Below are positions 32,455 through 43,400 of a stretch of DNA of 64,000 nt, piece after piece (the first letter of the stretch is position 1; the number at the start of each line of letters is the position of its first letter). The notes beneath the pieces are model-generated. The model was given only the letters and a program-made list of their open reading frames with translations, was not told the origin of the DNA and searched no databases. A program made the position numbers and the translations under genes. This stretch comes from Botrytis cinerea B05.10 (lineage: Eukaryota > Ascomycota > Leotiomycetes > Helotiales > Sclerotiniaceae), in the NCBI RefSeq assembly GCF_000143535.2, contig NC_037310.1, forward strand, positions 1,860,001 to 1,924,000. Reading direction: 5' to 3'.

Positions 32455-33647
32455 CTTGAGGGTTATTTGCAGAAACCAACTCTGCGAAATTTATTTATAT
32501 CGTCTGCTGGAAATCATTTGTGAGGGAAACAAATTCGAGTCCCAGCAAGCTATCGACTGAAAACCAGATTATTTTAGAAGAAAAATACCAATTTGTGTAT
32601 GAAGCTCCCAAGAGGTTGACGAAATAGGTAGATTTAAATCCATAATGATGTCGTCAGCCACACAAAAGCACCAGCCATTCAATGCAGAGATAAGATAAGA
32701 ACATCGCTTAGTAATATTCAGACGGCGAAGGATGTGCTCGAGGATGTCATCATTTAAACAGATTCCTGGAGAGGGAGGGGAAGGGAACTAATTGGTTGAA
32801 GTTAGTAGCACCAGAGAGGATGATTTATGTAGGTATGTATGTATGTATGTATGTGTGTGTGTATGTATGCGTGCCGCTTATTAACCTTATATTTTATCAG
32901 TAGGCACGTATATTACATAGGTGTGTAGGTTGTCACCAGTCCAGTGACCGATGTCTCGATGGACCGACCGACCTACCTCCTTATTATTACTAGGGTGCTA
33001 AGCTATGGCACAAACAAAGAATGACATCATCCCCTTCAATTCCCTCGGTCTTCTCTCCCCAACTCCAAAACAAGCTGGTTCATTGACCTCCACCTCCACC
33101 TCCGCCTCCGCCTCTTTCATATGTTGGGTATCCATCAATGATCACTGATCAAGCCTCAAAATCTAAAACCAATGCTACGGACGGGAAGAGGAGCAGGGAC
33201 AAGGGCAATACGCAGCAGCAGCAGCAGCAGCAGAAGAATCCCGGTGGTAGGTAAATGCTCACAACCACACATACACACATATACCGGTATCTACCACACA
33301 CAAAAGCTACCTAGCTTCATCAACGCGCACAACGCCAGTTCTATTGGGCTTAGATCAACAACAAAACGATCTTCTTTCCTTGCTTGATCTTGATCTTGAC
33401 CTTTAGTTCATTTCTACCATTTTCTTGACTCTTAACATTCTCGGTGCCCAGGTTATTTGCCAACCTAGTATCTCATGGTGACGACTGATCTCCTCCTTAA
33501 ATCTATTTTCATTTTATCCTTCTGCTCAGAAGATCCGATTTCTTATTATTCCATATCAGTCCTTTCATCTCTTACTCACGATATAGCTTGTCGTGATTGT
33601 TGTCGCAGAAGTCTCTCCACAATTAGGAATCCCTCAACACAGTTATC
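32455..33647. other. Divergent intergenic region with simple repeats
   Basis: About 1.2 kb between the divergent starts of PPE1 and the hydrolase-like membrane protein. It contains a GTAT/GT microsatellite (32831-32870), a CTCCAC/CTCCGC tract (about 33086-33114) and a CAG run (about 33211-33232). The right part is pyrimidine-rich, as in a promoter or leader. No gene is supported. Confidence 0.5.
32831..32870. repeat. GTAT/GT microsatellite
   Basis: GTAT tetramers pass into GT dimers and back. Non-coding. Confidence 0.85.
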
Positions 33648-35410
33648 ATGGCTTCCTCCTTATGGGGTTCCAAGAAGGATAACGAACATCTTTCAGCCTC
33701 GGGAAGTGTGCGTTCTCATTCCCATTCTCAAAATGGAGATTCGAATGAGCCCGTAGCTTCTCACCAAGTACACTCTCAACCTCATTATTCTCATGAAGCT
33801 GACGAGCATACTCGTCTACTTCCACCAAGCCGCGATGGCTACTTGAGTCCCGATGACCCTGCTGTAAGCTTCTCGCCCCCTTCTATTTCACCTGCCATCA
33901 AGGCTGCAATCTCCCGATGGTAGATTTATTGTAACCTTATGCTAATAGTTTATCTATGCAGGTATCTCCATATAATTTATGGAGCGTACGATTTCTACGA
34001 TACTTCACGGTCCTGTTCGCCATTATCACATTTCTGTGGTGGGTGTTGCTACTGGTATCAATTTTTGTTTCCCCGCCGGGCATGCACTCAAGGGGCTCTG
34101 GTTTCTTCGACTTCTCGTATACTACTTTGACCCTCGGCCTGCTACTCATTGTGCTTCTTTTCTTTTCGACACCTTCCAAAGCCGCACAAGTAACATGTCT
34201 TGTCATCGCCGTGATTCTATTGGTCGACATGATAATGATTGTCGCTGTCCCACGCCTTCGTGTAGAGGAGGGATGGGTTGGGATTGCTAGTGTTGTTTGG
34301 GCCCTGCTCATAGCTATATGGACGATTGTTACAGATCGAGTCGTAGCGGCTGGCAAGATAGAAGAGGAAGAACGCTTAACTGGCCGAGCAGAGACTCGCC
34401 GAACACTCAGAGAATGGTGTTCCGTCTTAATATCTACAATCATTCTTGTAATTTTGGCAATTGTTACCGTTCTCTTATCGGTTACACTCATCTTGAGATC
34501 TCGCGATGCCTCCCTTGCGCCACCAGGAGAGCGATATTACGTTGATGGTGACAAATACCAAATACATGTCTTTTGCGAAGGTAATGTTACAGACGCAAAG
34601 GGCAAGAAGAACCCAACAATTTTATTTGAAGCTGGCGAGGGACCGTTCGAGCATGGTATGCTCCAGATTGCGACAAATGCTTTTGCCAATGGAAGCATTA
34701 GCCGGTATTGTTATTCTGATCGACCTGGAATCGCATGGTCTGACAATGCGCCATCTCCGTTCTCAGCAGGCATGGCAGCGGACGCACTTTCAGAAGCTCT
34801 AGCTCGTGCAGGTGAAGAAGGCCCCTGGATTCTTGCTAGTGCAGGTGTAGGCAGCATTTATAGTCGAATTTTCTCCTCCCGACACGCTCGTGAAATTGCA
34901 GGTCTTCTTCTCATCGACCCTCTCCATGAAGATCTTCTCTACCGTCTCGGTACACCACAGAGGGGCTTTGTTCTCTGGGGTCGTGGTATTCTCTCACCTC
35001 TCGGTCTGGATCGTACATTTGGCGCCATTTTCAAGGGTCGCACCCGTGAAGATCGAGTATTCGGGCGTTCAGCTTATCAAGGTGGAAAGTTTCTCAAGGC
35101 CAAACTTCAAGAATCTCTGGTAGCCAATTCATTGACGAAGAATGAGGTTAGTAGTGCAAGGAATATACAGTATGCAAGTACACCACTTGTACTGATAAGT
35201 TCCGGAATTGAGGTTAGGAGAAATGACGAGTGGAAGAGGAAACAAGAAGATCTTAGTCACTTGACGGATAACCTGAAAAGTTGGGATGTGGTCAAAGGGG
35301 CTCCTTCGGAGGTGTGGAAGACACTCGAGGGAAGAGAGATCATCGAGAAGAGGTTGAAGAAGTTGGTCAAAGGAGCTGCGGACTTTGAAATAATGGCAGA
35401 GTTAAATTGA
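33648..35410 (+). CDS. Five-helix membrane protein with degenerate alpha/beta-hydrolase domain (DUF2434-like)
   Basis: Probable integral membrane protein, function unknown; I place it near the fungal DUF2434 membrane proteins from memory. Exons: 33648-33863 and 33962-35410, 554 codons plus stop. Residues 1-72 are polar with many His and Ser. Five hydrophobic segments follow (VLFAIITFLWWVLLLVSIFV; TLGLLLIVLLFF; CLVIAVILLVDMIMIVAV; IASVVWALLIAIWTIV; VLISTIILVILAIVTVLLSV). From about residue 270 there is an alpha/beta-hydrolase-like domain: YCYSDRPGIAWSDNAPSPF, then PWILASAGVGSIYSRIF, AGLLLIDPLHED. The strand-nucleophile-elbow position reads SAGVG where active relatives have GHSYG, so the Ser is replaced by Gly. 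The protein is therefore likely catalytically dead. Confidence 0.82.
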
Positions 35411-36313
35411 TAATGAGCGAGGGAAAGGGTCAGCAACGAGAATCATAGGACATTACTTTCGAAAGCAAATGAGCATATGATGGGTATATATATGAATGCC
35501 TTTTTTTTTCTGGAGGTTCTTGATTAATGGTTGGTACATTTGCATTTCTATTTTGGTGCTGGATGGTCGGGTTGGATGGACTTCCATATTCTTTTATGAT
35601 TAGTTTACCTGTTTAACTATGTAATCAACACATACCATTCTTTTGAAACTTTACTCGGTTCTCACCTTTATGATGTCTTGACCCATCTAAACCCAGTGTA
35701 CATTCAAGCAACATACCGAATTGTAATCTTATTCACTCAAGAATCATTCATCGTATCCCTTCCCCTCTCACCTCGACTCTATCTGTTCCATTCGAAAATC
35801 GACACAAGTCACTTTGATTTACTTCATGTGGCCCCTCTAATCATACCTAGTATAGTACTGAAATGTACCGTCACAACTCAGCTCTAGTATTTGCACTTAT
35901 ACAAAGCAACACTAATAAGCTCCCCTTAAAACTTATATATCTCCACTAAGGACCCTTTCCTTAAGAGACTAGGTAGGCGGTTTCAGATTTAAACTTGGAG
36001 CAAGAATGCAAAAGTTTCTTACGATACCAGATATGCGACAAAAGTCGGAGATACTATGGAGCAACTATATTCCAGAACCCCTCCTTCCTCTATAACATCA
36101 ACGGTGATCATGACAGGCTCATATTAATCTTCATTTATTCATATTAATCTAAACTGTGAAGAGGTAGGTCATGATACATACTATGGCTACATACGCTTTT
36201 CCTAATATCGTCTCCGTGTCTGCTTTTCATGGTAACCTTAACGCCAATGCCTTTGCTATACACATGCCACCCCAAACCATCTTTCGGAATCATGATATCA
36301 TGTCAAACGCCGA
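35411..36313. other. Intergenic region between convergent genes
   Basis: About 900 bp holding two 3' ends. No gene, RNA or repeat that I can support. Confidence 0.45.
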
Positions 36314-37643
36314 TCAAGAACTGCTTAGAATATTGGATATCCTTAAAGACAGGTCAAGGATAGTGAGATGTTCGTCTGCACCATCCACGAGTCGTTTGTC
36401 TGCTTCTGAAAAGAGAGCTACGATTTTGTTCTTGTGGGAATCGGCGATCAGTTCGGAGTTGATGATGGTTTGGTACAGCTGTTGTGTGTGTGTGTTAGCT
36501 TCTATTACATTTTGTGAATGTGAGGGGAGGAAAGAAACATGCCTGCGAGACGACCTGTGTGCCACTCCACCCGTCTGCCACCATATCAACGACTACTTTG
36601 GATACAGCTTCGTAGACAACTCCTCTTGATCTCGGTTGCATGGCCTTGACCAATTTCTCAATCGTGTTGTCTGGTATAACTCCTGCGATATCCTCCACGC
36701 TGCTCACCGTAACCATCTTTTCATCTACATCCATTTTATCTGCATTGTCCCTCTCTTCACCCTCCTGACTAACCGCTCCCACTAACCTCGCCGCACTCTG
36801 CAAATATGTAATAGCTTTTCTCAGATCTCCCTCGCTGCACTTAATCAGGGCTTCCACAGCCCCCTCCTCCAACCTAACACCCTCCTTATCCGCAATTTCC
36901 CTCACTCTAACCACCGCATTCCCCTTATCCAAACTCTTGAACCGAAACTTGCTACACCTACTCGCCAAGGGATCGATGATCCTCGTCACATAGTTGCAAA
37001 TCAAACAAAATCTTGTAATCCTACTATACGTCTCCATTGTTCTTCTCAACGCACTCTGCGCATCTTGCGTCATACTATCCGCCTCATCCAATATAATAAT
37101 CTTGTAAGGCGGACATGGATATTTCTGACGATAGGCGGGCGACGGATTGGAAAGTTGCATGCGGGCGAAATCTTTTACTTTTTCGCGGACAATAGATATA
37201 CCTCGTTCGTCGGAAGCGTTTAGTTCAAGGACGCGGGATTTCATGAGTTCGGGACCGTAAAGTTCCTTGGCGAGAGCGAGTACTGTAGATGTTTTACCCG
37301 TGCCCGGGGGGCCGTAGAAGAGCATATGCGGGAGCTGGGAAAGGAGATGTTAGAGCTGGTTTGAGGAGGGGGAAAGGAAGGTGCTAACATTGGAGGATTG
37401 CAGTGTGCGTTGCAGAACAGTGATGGTATGATCTTGCGCCGTAACATCCCCTAGACCTTTGGGTCGACTACGAATCCATCAGTAAAGTTATCGAAGACAG
37501 AGATGGCACTGGGAACAAAAGACTGACTATTTTTCAACCCATGGCTGCATGCGATTATTTTTCTTAGCTTCTTCTTTTGCATTTACGGTGCCGTTTGAAG
37601 CCGCTTCCGCCTTGCGAGCTTTGATGTCGAAGAAGCTGGCCAT
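36314..37643 (-). CDS. RFC2: Replication factor C subunit 2 (yeast Rfc2 / human RFC4 type)
   Basis: AAA+ subunit of the clamp loader that places PCNA on primed DNA in the nucleus. Exons: 37643-37528, 37467-37389, 37334-36543 and 36478-36314, 383 codons plus stop. Motifs in order: [19 protein letters not shown], Walker [24 protein letters not shown] box [18 protein letters not shown], Walker [12 protein letters not shown], sensor 1 [15 protein letters not shown], the arginine finger SRCSKFRFK and sensor 2-like [14 protein letters not shown]. The [10 protein letters not shown] segment distinguishes it from the other small subunits. An acidic/polar insert (about [11 protein letters not shown]) precedes the collar domain. 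Intron 3 (36542-36479) needs a GC donor to join VVSQ to [10 protein letters not shown]. Start chosen at the first ATG, giving [13 protein letters not shown]. Confidence 0.95.
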
Positions 37644-38200
37644 TTTGGAGAAAATCGTGAGGTTTTCCGAGATTTGACAGGTCGCAAGAAAGTTTGAATT
37701 TCAGATGTTGGAAAGTGTGTTCAAGGGAGACGCGTCGTGAAATTCCACTCTACGCGACATGTTTAGCGCGAGGCTGTAATATCAAGAAATATTATTAGGC
37801 TGCCTCGAGCTCATCACATGCATTATAATTCTGTTGTCTGTCATTTCGATTCGAAAGCATTGGTATCAAAGGAAGTGTTCGAATCATATTGTATGGTACT
37901 GCAAAAATTGATTCCAAATTTGACTTCAAGGATGGCTATTTAGCACCTCCATCTAACAGAATATTTCGCTTTTACAAATTTAACCAGAACATTGGTTCTG
38001 TCAGCTTAACCTAAGGGCAGATTCTGCTCAGTGACATATAGACCTTAATTGAACCGACAATCTACACCTTCAAGTTCGAACAAACCATCTGCATTAGCTC
38101 AGAACAATGTTGCTGAATCAAGTCTGAAAGTATCCATGTGAACATTGACGTTTGAATCCTAAACATCACAACCCACGAGACCAACCTCCGACGATTGTGA
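37644..38200. other. Intergenic region
   Basis: About 560 bp: RFC2 promoter and the 3' end of the coiled-coil gene. Nothing else seen. Confidence 0.45.
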
Positions 38201-39760
38201 TCAATCCGACGTTAAATCGTCTGTCCTTATAACTCCGAGATTGCCATCTAGAGTAGACCAAACTCCACCAATATTCGAGATTCCCAACTTTTGTCTGCCT
38301 TCTTCGGCGCCTTGTTCCTCGGGAAGACACCCTAAAAGACGCTGAAGATCTTTGAGAGTTTGATAGGCTCCTGCAAGAGCAGATTCCCCATCTTCCAATC
38401 TTTCCAAAACTGCTTCCTTAGTCGCGATGCTACTCGATTCAGCTGCAAAGACCCAAGCTTTGGCTCTGGTGGATAAAGTTGGCTTATCACTATTCGAAAT
38501 TTCTTGTTCAAACGAAATTGGCTCTCCCAGTCTCTTCCGTTGAGGATTGTTAACAGTCTGCATAGGATAGGTAGGCAAGAGATGGCTTTCATCGACTAGC
38601 CTGTCTAGATCTTTGCTGGCTTCTTTGCATTGTTTTGCGAGACTGCTGGTGAGGTAAGATCTCTGCTGTATAGTAGATTTCTGCTCGTTTGAAATGAGAA
38701 CCAGGTCTTCCAGGTAAGAGAATGTCGACGCGTTTCTGGAATTAGGGATGTCATTTGTAGGCTCATCTATGAGCATATCAGAGGAGTCCTCTATTCCGAC
38801 TTCTGTGGGAAGTGCTGTAGTAAGATTTTCAGTAGCAGCGACAAGTAATCTTTTCCTAATTTCAAGGTATTGTCCATATATTTGCTTTATGGATGCAAGC
38901 TGAGACTCAATGTATTCCTTTCCAATGTGCTCAGGTATGCTTGAATTTTGTCCCTCTGATGCTGCTGGCGACTCTCCAGCCTTTCCTAATTCCGTCTCGA
39001 TCCAGTTGATCAACTCATTACGAGTTGCTTCTAGTGCTTGTTGTCGAACATCCCGTTCTTGCTGATCCCTTGGTGTACCAGCATCAGTTCTGACTTTTGC
39101 CAATAACTTTTGTTCTTTTTTGAGAAGAAGTTGTGCACGTAAAACTGACTTCTCTAATCGATCGACGAGCGATTTCAGATCAGTTCTCTCAGAATCTTGA
39201 AGATGTTCTATCGGTGCCATAACACTCGGTGGAACCGGCGGTAAAGAACCAATATTTTTCAGCACGTCCACGCTCTTCAAGTCGAGATAGTCTTGTGTCG
39301 CTGCAGGCTTCTGTGCAAGTTGATCCACGACATCTTGAATGATGCGAAGACGCTCCTTCCTCTGGCGCAGCTTTTCTAGATCTAAGAAAGCATGTAAAGC
39401 CATCTCCTTAGATGCAACTTTATCAAGAGTCCTTGCTTGAATCTCGCTGTGAGATTCTAGCTCATCACGCTGTGAACTGATTGCTGCAAAGTCTCTTTGA
39501 GCCTTCAAATTAGCTTGAAGGCTGCGTAGGTAATCATGCTGAACGCCCGGAAAGCCTAAGCCTTGTGTCACTTCAGAGGCAGGTTCTGCAAGAGACAAAG
39601 TTGCAGGTGTCAAGATGCTGTCTCCAGAGTTCACATTGGAATTTAAGTGGGCAGCGAGAACATGCCGAACGTGTAGGGCATCTTGTCTTTGCTTGATATA
39701 AGGGCTCAAGGTCTGATGTATTTGTCTAATACTCTCGGGAAGAGTTGCTAAATCATCCAT
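38201..39760 (-). CDS. Coiled-coil protein of unknown function, intronless
   Basis: A single open frame of 519 codons with the start MDDLATLPESIRQIHQTLSP. I do not recognise a named domain. The protein is rich in Glu, Gln, Lys, Leu and Ser. It has several long helical/coiled-coil candidates (LRSLQANLKAQRDFAAISSQ; LEKLRQRKERLRIIQDVVDQ; LEKSVLRAQLLLKKEQKLLA; ALEATRNELINWIETELGKA; IQQRSYLTSSLAKQCKEASK). There is no signal peptide or membrane segment. The overall shape recalls cytoskeletal, kinetochore or augmin-type coiled-coil proteins, but I cannot assign it. It is divergent from BRR2, 683 bp between starts. Long intact frame and protein-like composition make it a real gene. Confidence 0.85.
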   Translation of the reverse strand: MDDLATLPESIRQIHQTLSPYIKQRQDALHVRHVLAAHLNSNVNSGDSILTPATLSLAEPASEVTQGLGFPGVQHDYLRSLQANLKAQRDFAAISSQRDELESHSEIQARTLDKVASKEMALHAFLDLEKLRQRKERLRIIQDVVDQLAQKPAATQDYLDLKSVDVLKNIGSLPPVPPSVMAPIEHLQDSERTDLKSLVDRLEKSVLRAQLLLKKEQKLLAKVRTDAGTPRDQQERDVRQQALEATRNELINWIETELGKAGESPAASEGQNSSIPEHIGKEYIESQLASIKQIYGQYLEIRKRLLVAATENLTTALPTEVGIEDSSDMLIDEPTNDIPNSRNASTFSYLEDLVLISNEQKSTIQQRSYLTSSLAKQCKEASKDLDRLVDESHLLPTYPMQTVNNPQRKRLGEPISFEQEISNSDKPTLSTRAKAWVFAAESSSIATKEAVLERLEDGESALAGAYQTLKDLQRLLGCLPEEQGAEEGRQKLGISNIGGVWSTLDGNLGVIRTDDLTSD

Positions 39761-40443
39761 TTTGACCAGAACATGAATATTGATAAGTTTGCTGGTGTGA
39801 AGATGTACAGGGCTGCGTTGCTCCGGGCAAAGTTATATTTACTTTACTTTCTTATTATTGAGTGATCTTGTTGACGTGTAGCGGCATACGGCTCCGCTTG
39901 GTTCGTGGCATATAACATCGAACCAACAACAATTTGATACATAATTATCCCAACTGTAACTTATCAACACAGTATCCCTCAGAACTTTCCATTCCGGCTT
40001 GAACGATTTCATGACATTACCCGATATTTGTTCTATACATAATTGAAAATTTACGACCAGGACCTATATTTTGGCAAGTGTGCTGATATTGTTGCTAAAA
40101 ACACCTACCTAGGTAGGCACGAGGCGGCAGACACACTAGCGCCCATCAAAAGTAAATTTAGTGGCCTCGCGTTAAACCTTAATTTTGCGAATTTTGGGAA
40201 CTCAAAGACCTCTTCTAACAAACTGATATCAAAATACCCTCTATTGTGGCGTCTGTTGAATTTCTTTGCATACCTTCTTTGATCCATCAGTGTATTGGAG
40301 ATAAATTTCATAATCCATGTTTTAAAGGACCTACTTCAGATGACTTGAAACCTTCCTTCCAGCCATCTTCTTTCGATTTCTTCTCAATACCCGCCATATA
40401 GGCTTCAGCCTTTCTGACACCGTGAAATTGACGACTTACAAAA
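39761..40443. promoter_or_regulatory. Divergent promoter region, coiled-coil gene / BRR2
   Basis: 683 bp between two start codons. It contains a perfect 14-base palindrome, CCTACCTAGGTAGG, at 40104-40117. No gene is supported. Confidence 0.5.
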
Positions 40444-43400
40444 ATGACGGACCAACAGCGCGATGTGTCGCAGTACAAGTATGCGGCGATGTCCAATCTG
40501 GTTCTCCAGGCGGACCGTCGATTCGTTACTCGCCGCAACGATGAGGTGACGGGAGATCCAGAATCACTGGCGGGGCAAATCAGTATCCGGGATATGGGCT
40601 CGAGAAATGCCCGCGAGGACGCGCCGAAACAGAAAAAGAAAGCTTCAGGCCTTCCAGATGTTGAAAGAGGAGGTTACCGCGAGGGCGAAGATGTCTTGGA
40701 ACGAGAACAGCGCAAACGCAAGCGTGGAGAGCCAGCACAACTACGAGGAACTGGAATACTATCAGCTGCAGATGCCCTGGTTGAGGGTATTCGATATAGA
40801 CCTAGGACTTCGGCAACGCGAGCAACTTACGATCTCATCTTAACCACAGTCGCCAATAATCTCGGAGACGTTCCTCACGAAGTTGTTCGAAGTGCCACTG
40901 ACGCCGTGCTGGAATACTTGAAGGATGATGACATGAAAGATTTTGACAAGAAAAAGGAGATCGACGACCTGCTAGGCGCTAGTATGAATCCAAAGCAGTT
41001 CAACGAGCTTGTAAACTTGGGCAAAAAGATTACAGATTATGACGCGCAGGATGAAGACGAAGAGATGGCAGATGGAGATAACGGCGGCGAAAACGGCGCT
41101 GAAATAGATGACCGCCAAGGAGTAGCTGTTGTATTCGACGATAATTCCGATGAGGAGGGTGATGAGGTGCTTAATGAAATTCGAGAAGAGTCATCTGAAG
41201 ATGAGGATGACGCTCAAGACCGCCCTGGTGATGAGGAAGTCGCCAAGGCTGGTGGCGCTGGAGTGGATAGAGATGAAGAATCCCAGGAGCTGCCCGAAGA
41301 GGAAGCAATAATTATGGATTCTGGTTCAACACAGAACGCTGACTCATCTAAAGACAAAAAAGACTTCATACCCGCACGTGAAATTGATGCATATTGGCTA
41401 CAACGACAAATTGGCTCAGTATACACAGACGCGCATGTACAACAACTTAAAACACAGGAAGTACTTCACACTCTCTCTGGGGCCCCCGCGGAAGAAGGTG
41501 GGGATGAGAAACCTCTCAGGGAAATCGAAAACGATCTTGCAGAATTATTTGATTATGAGCATCATGAGCTCGTACACAAATTGATCGCCAACCGTGATAA
41601 GGTGGTCTGGCTCACTCGTTTAGCTAGGGCTGAAGATGCTGAAGCTCGAGGTGTTGTAGAACGTGAAATTGCTTCCGAGGGTCTACGATGGATCTTGGAT
41701 GAGCTTCGCGGAGGTGCTCCAGCAGACGGATCGAAGAAACGAAAATTGGAAATGAAAATGGATATTGACGTTCCAGCCGAATACATTAATGGCGGCACCA
41801 AGAACGAGCAAAAAGACGGGGATGGTTTAGTTGGTGGACTGCAGCCGCGAAAGCTCATTAATCTTGAAAATCTTGTCTTTGATCAAGGCAATCATTTGAT
41901 GACAAATCCCAAGGTCAAGTTGCCAGAGGGATCTACAAAGCGGACATTCAAAGGATATGAAGAGATTCATGTACCGCCCCCCAAGAAGCGCAACGATCCT
42001 TCCGATCGTGACATCCCAGTTACAGAGATGCCTGAATGGGCGCGAGTTCCATTCTCGTCCACAGTCAAGCTCAACAAGATCCAGTCGCAGTGCTTTCCGA
42101 CAGCTTTCGAAGACGATGGCAATATGCTTATTTGCGCGCCCACTGGAAGTGGCAAGACGAATGTTGGCATGTTGACTATATTACGAGAAATCGGCAAGAA
42201 TCGCAATCCAGAGACTGGTGAAATCAACCTCGACGCATTCAAAATTGTTTACATTGCGCCTCTGAAAGCTTTGGTCCAAGAACAAGTAGGAAACTTCGGT
42301 GCTAGACTAAAGCCATATGGCATCCAGGTTTCTGAATTGACTGGAGATCGTCAGCTCACGAAGCAACAAATTGCCGATACCCAAATCATTGTGACAACAC
42401 CTGAAAAATGGGATGTCATCACTAGAAAAGCTACTGATTTGAGTTACACCAATCTGGTCCGTCTCATTATTATCGACGAAATCCATCTTTTGCATGATGA
42501 CCGTGGACCTGTTCTGGAAAGTATTGTGAGTCGTACTATTAGAAAGATGGAGCAGACTGGTGATCCTGTTCGTCTGATAGGTCTTTCCGCTACATTGCCT
42601 AATTACCGTGATGTCGCAAGCTTTTTACGCGTTGATCCTCTCAAAGGCATGTTCCATTTTGATGGATCATACCGTCCTTGTCCACTTCGCCAGGAATTCG
42701 TTGGAATAACAGAAAAAAAGGCTATCAAACAACTGAAGACTATGAACGACGTAACTTATACCAAGGTTTTGGAGCATGTAGGGACGAACCGAAACCAGAT
42801 GATCATTTTTGTGCACTCTCGTAAGGAGACCGCCAAAACAGCTAGATATATTCGAGACAAAGCCTTGGAAATGGAGACAATTGGACAGATTTTACGGAGT
42901 GATGTGTCGGGAACTCGAGAGACTCTCGCTTCCGAGGCCGAAGAGGTCAGCGATCGAGAGCTCAAGGACTTGTTACCCTACGGTTTCGGAATACATCACG
43001 CTGGTATGAACAGGCCTGATCGAACATCTGTCGAGGAACTCTTTCATGAAGGTTTAATTCAAGTACTAGTCTGTACTGCTACATTGGCATGGGGTGTCAA
43101 TCTACCAGCACATACTGTCATCATCAAAGGTACTCAAGTCTACTCCCCGGAGAAAGGAAGTTGGGTGGAATTGAGTCCACAAGATGTACTACAAATGCTT
43201 GGGCGTGCTGGCCGTCCCCAATATGACACATATGGAGAGGGTATCATCATCACCACCCAGAACGAGATGCAGTATTATCTATCACTTTTGAATCAACAAT
43301 TGCCAATCGAGAGTCAGTTTGTGAGCAGATTGGTAGACAATCTAAACGCAGAGGTCGTTCTTGGTAATGTCCGTAGTCGCGATGAAGGTGTTGACTGGTT

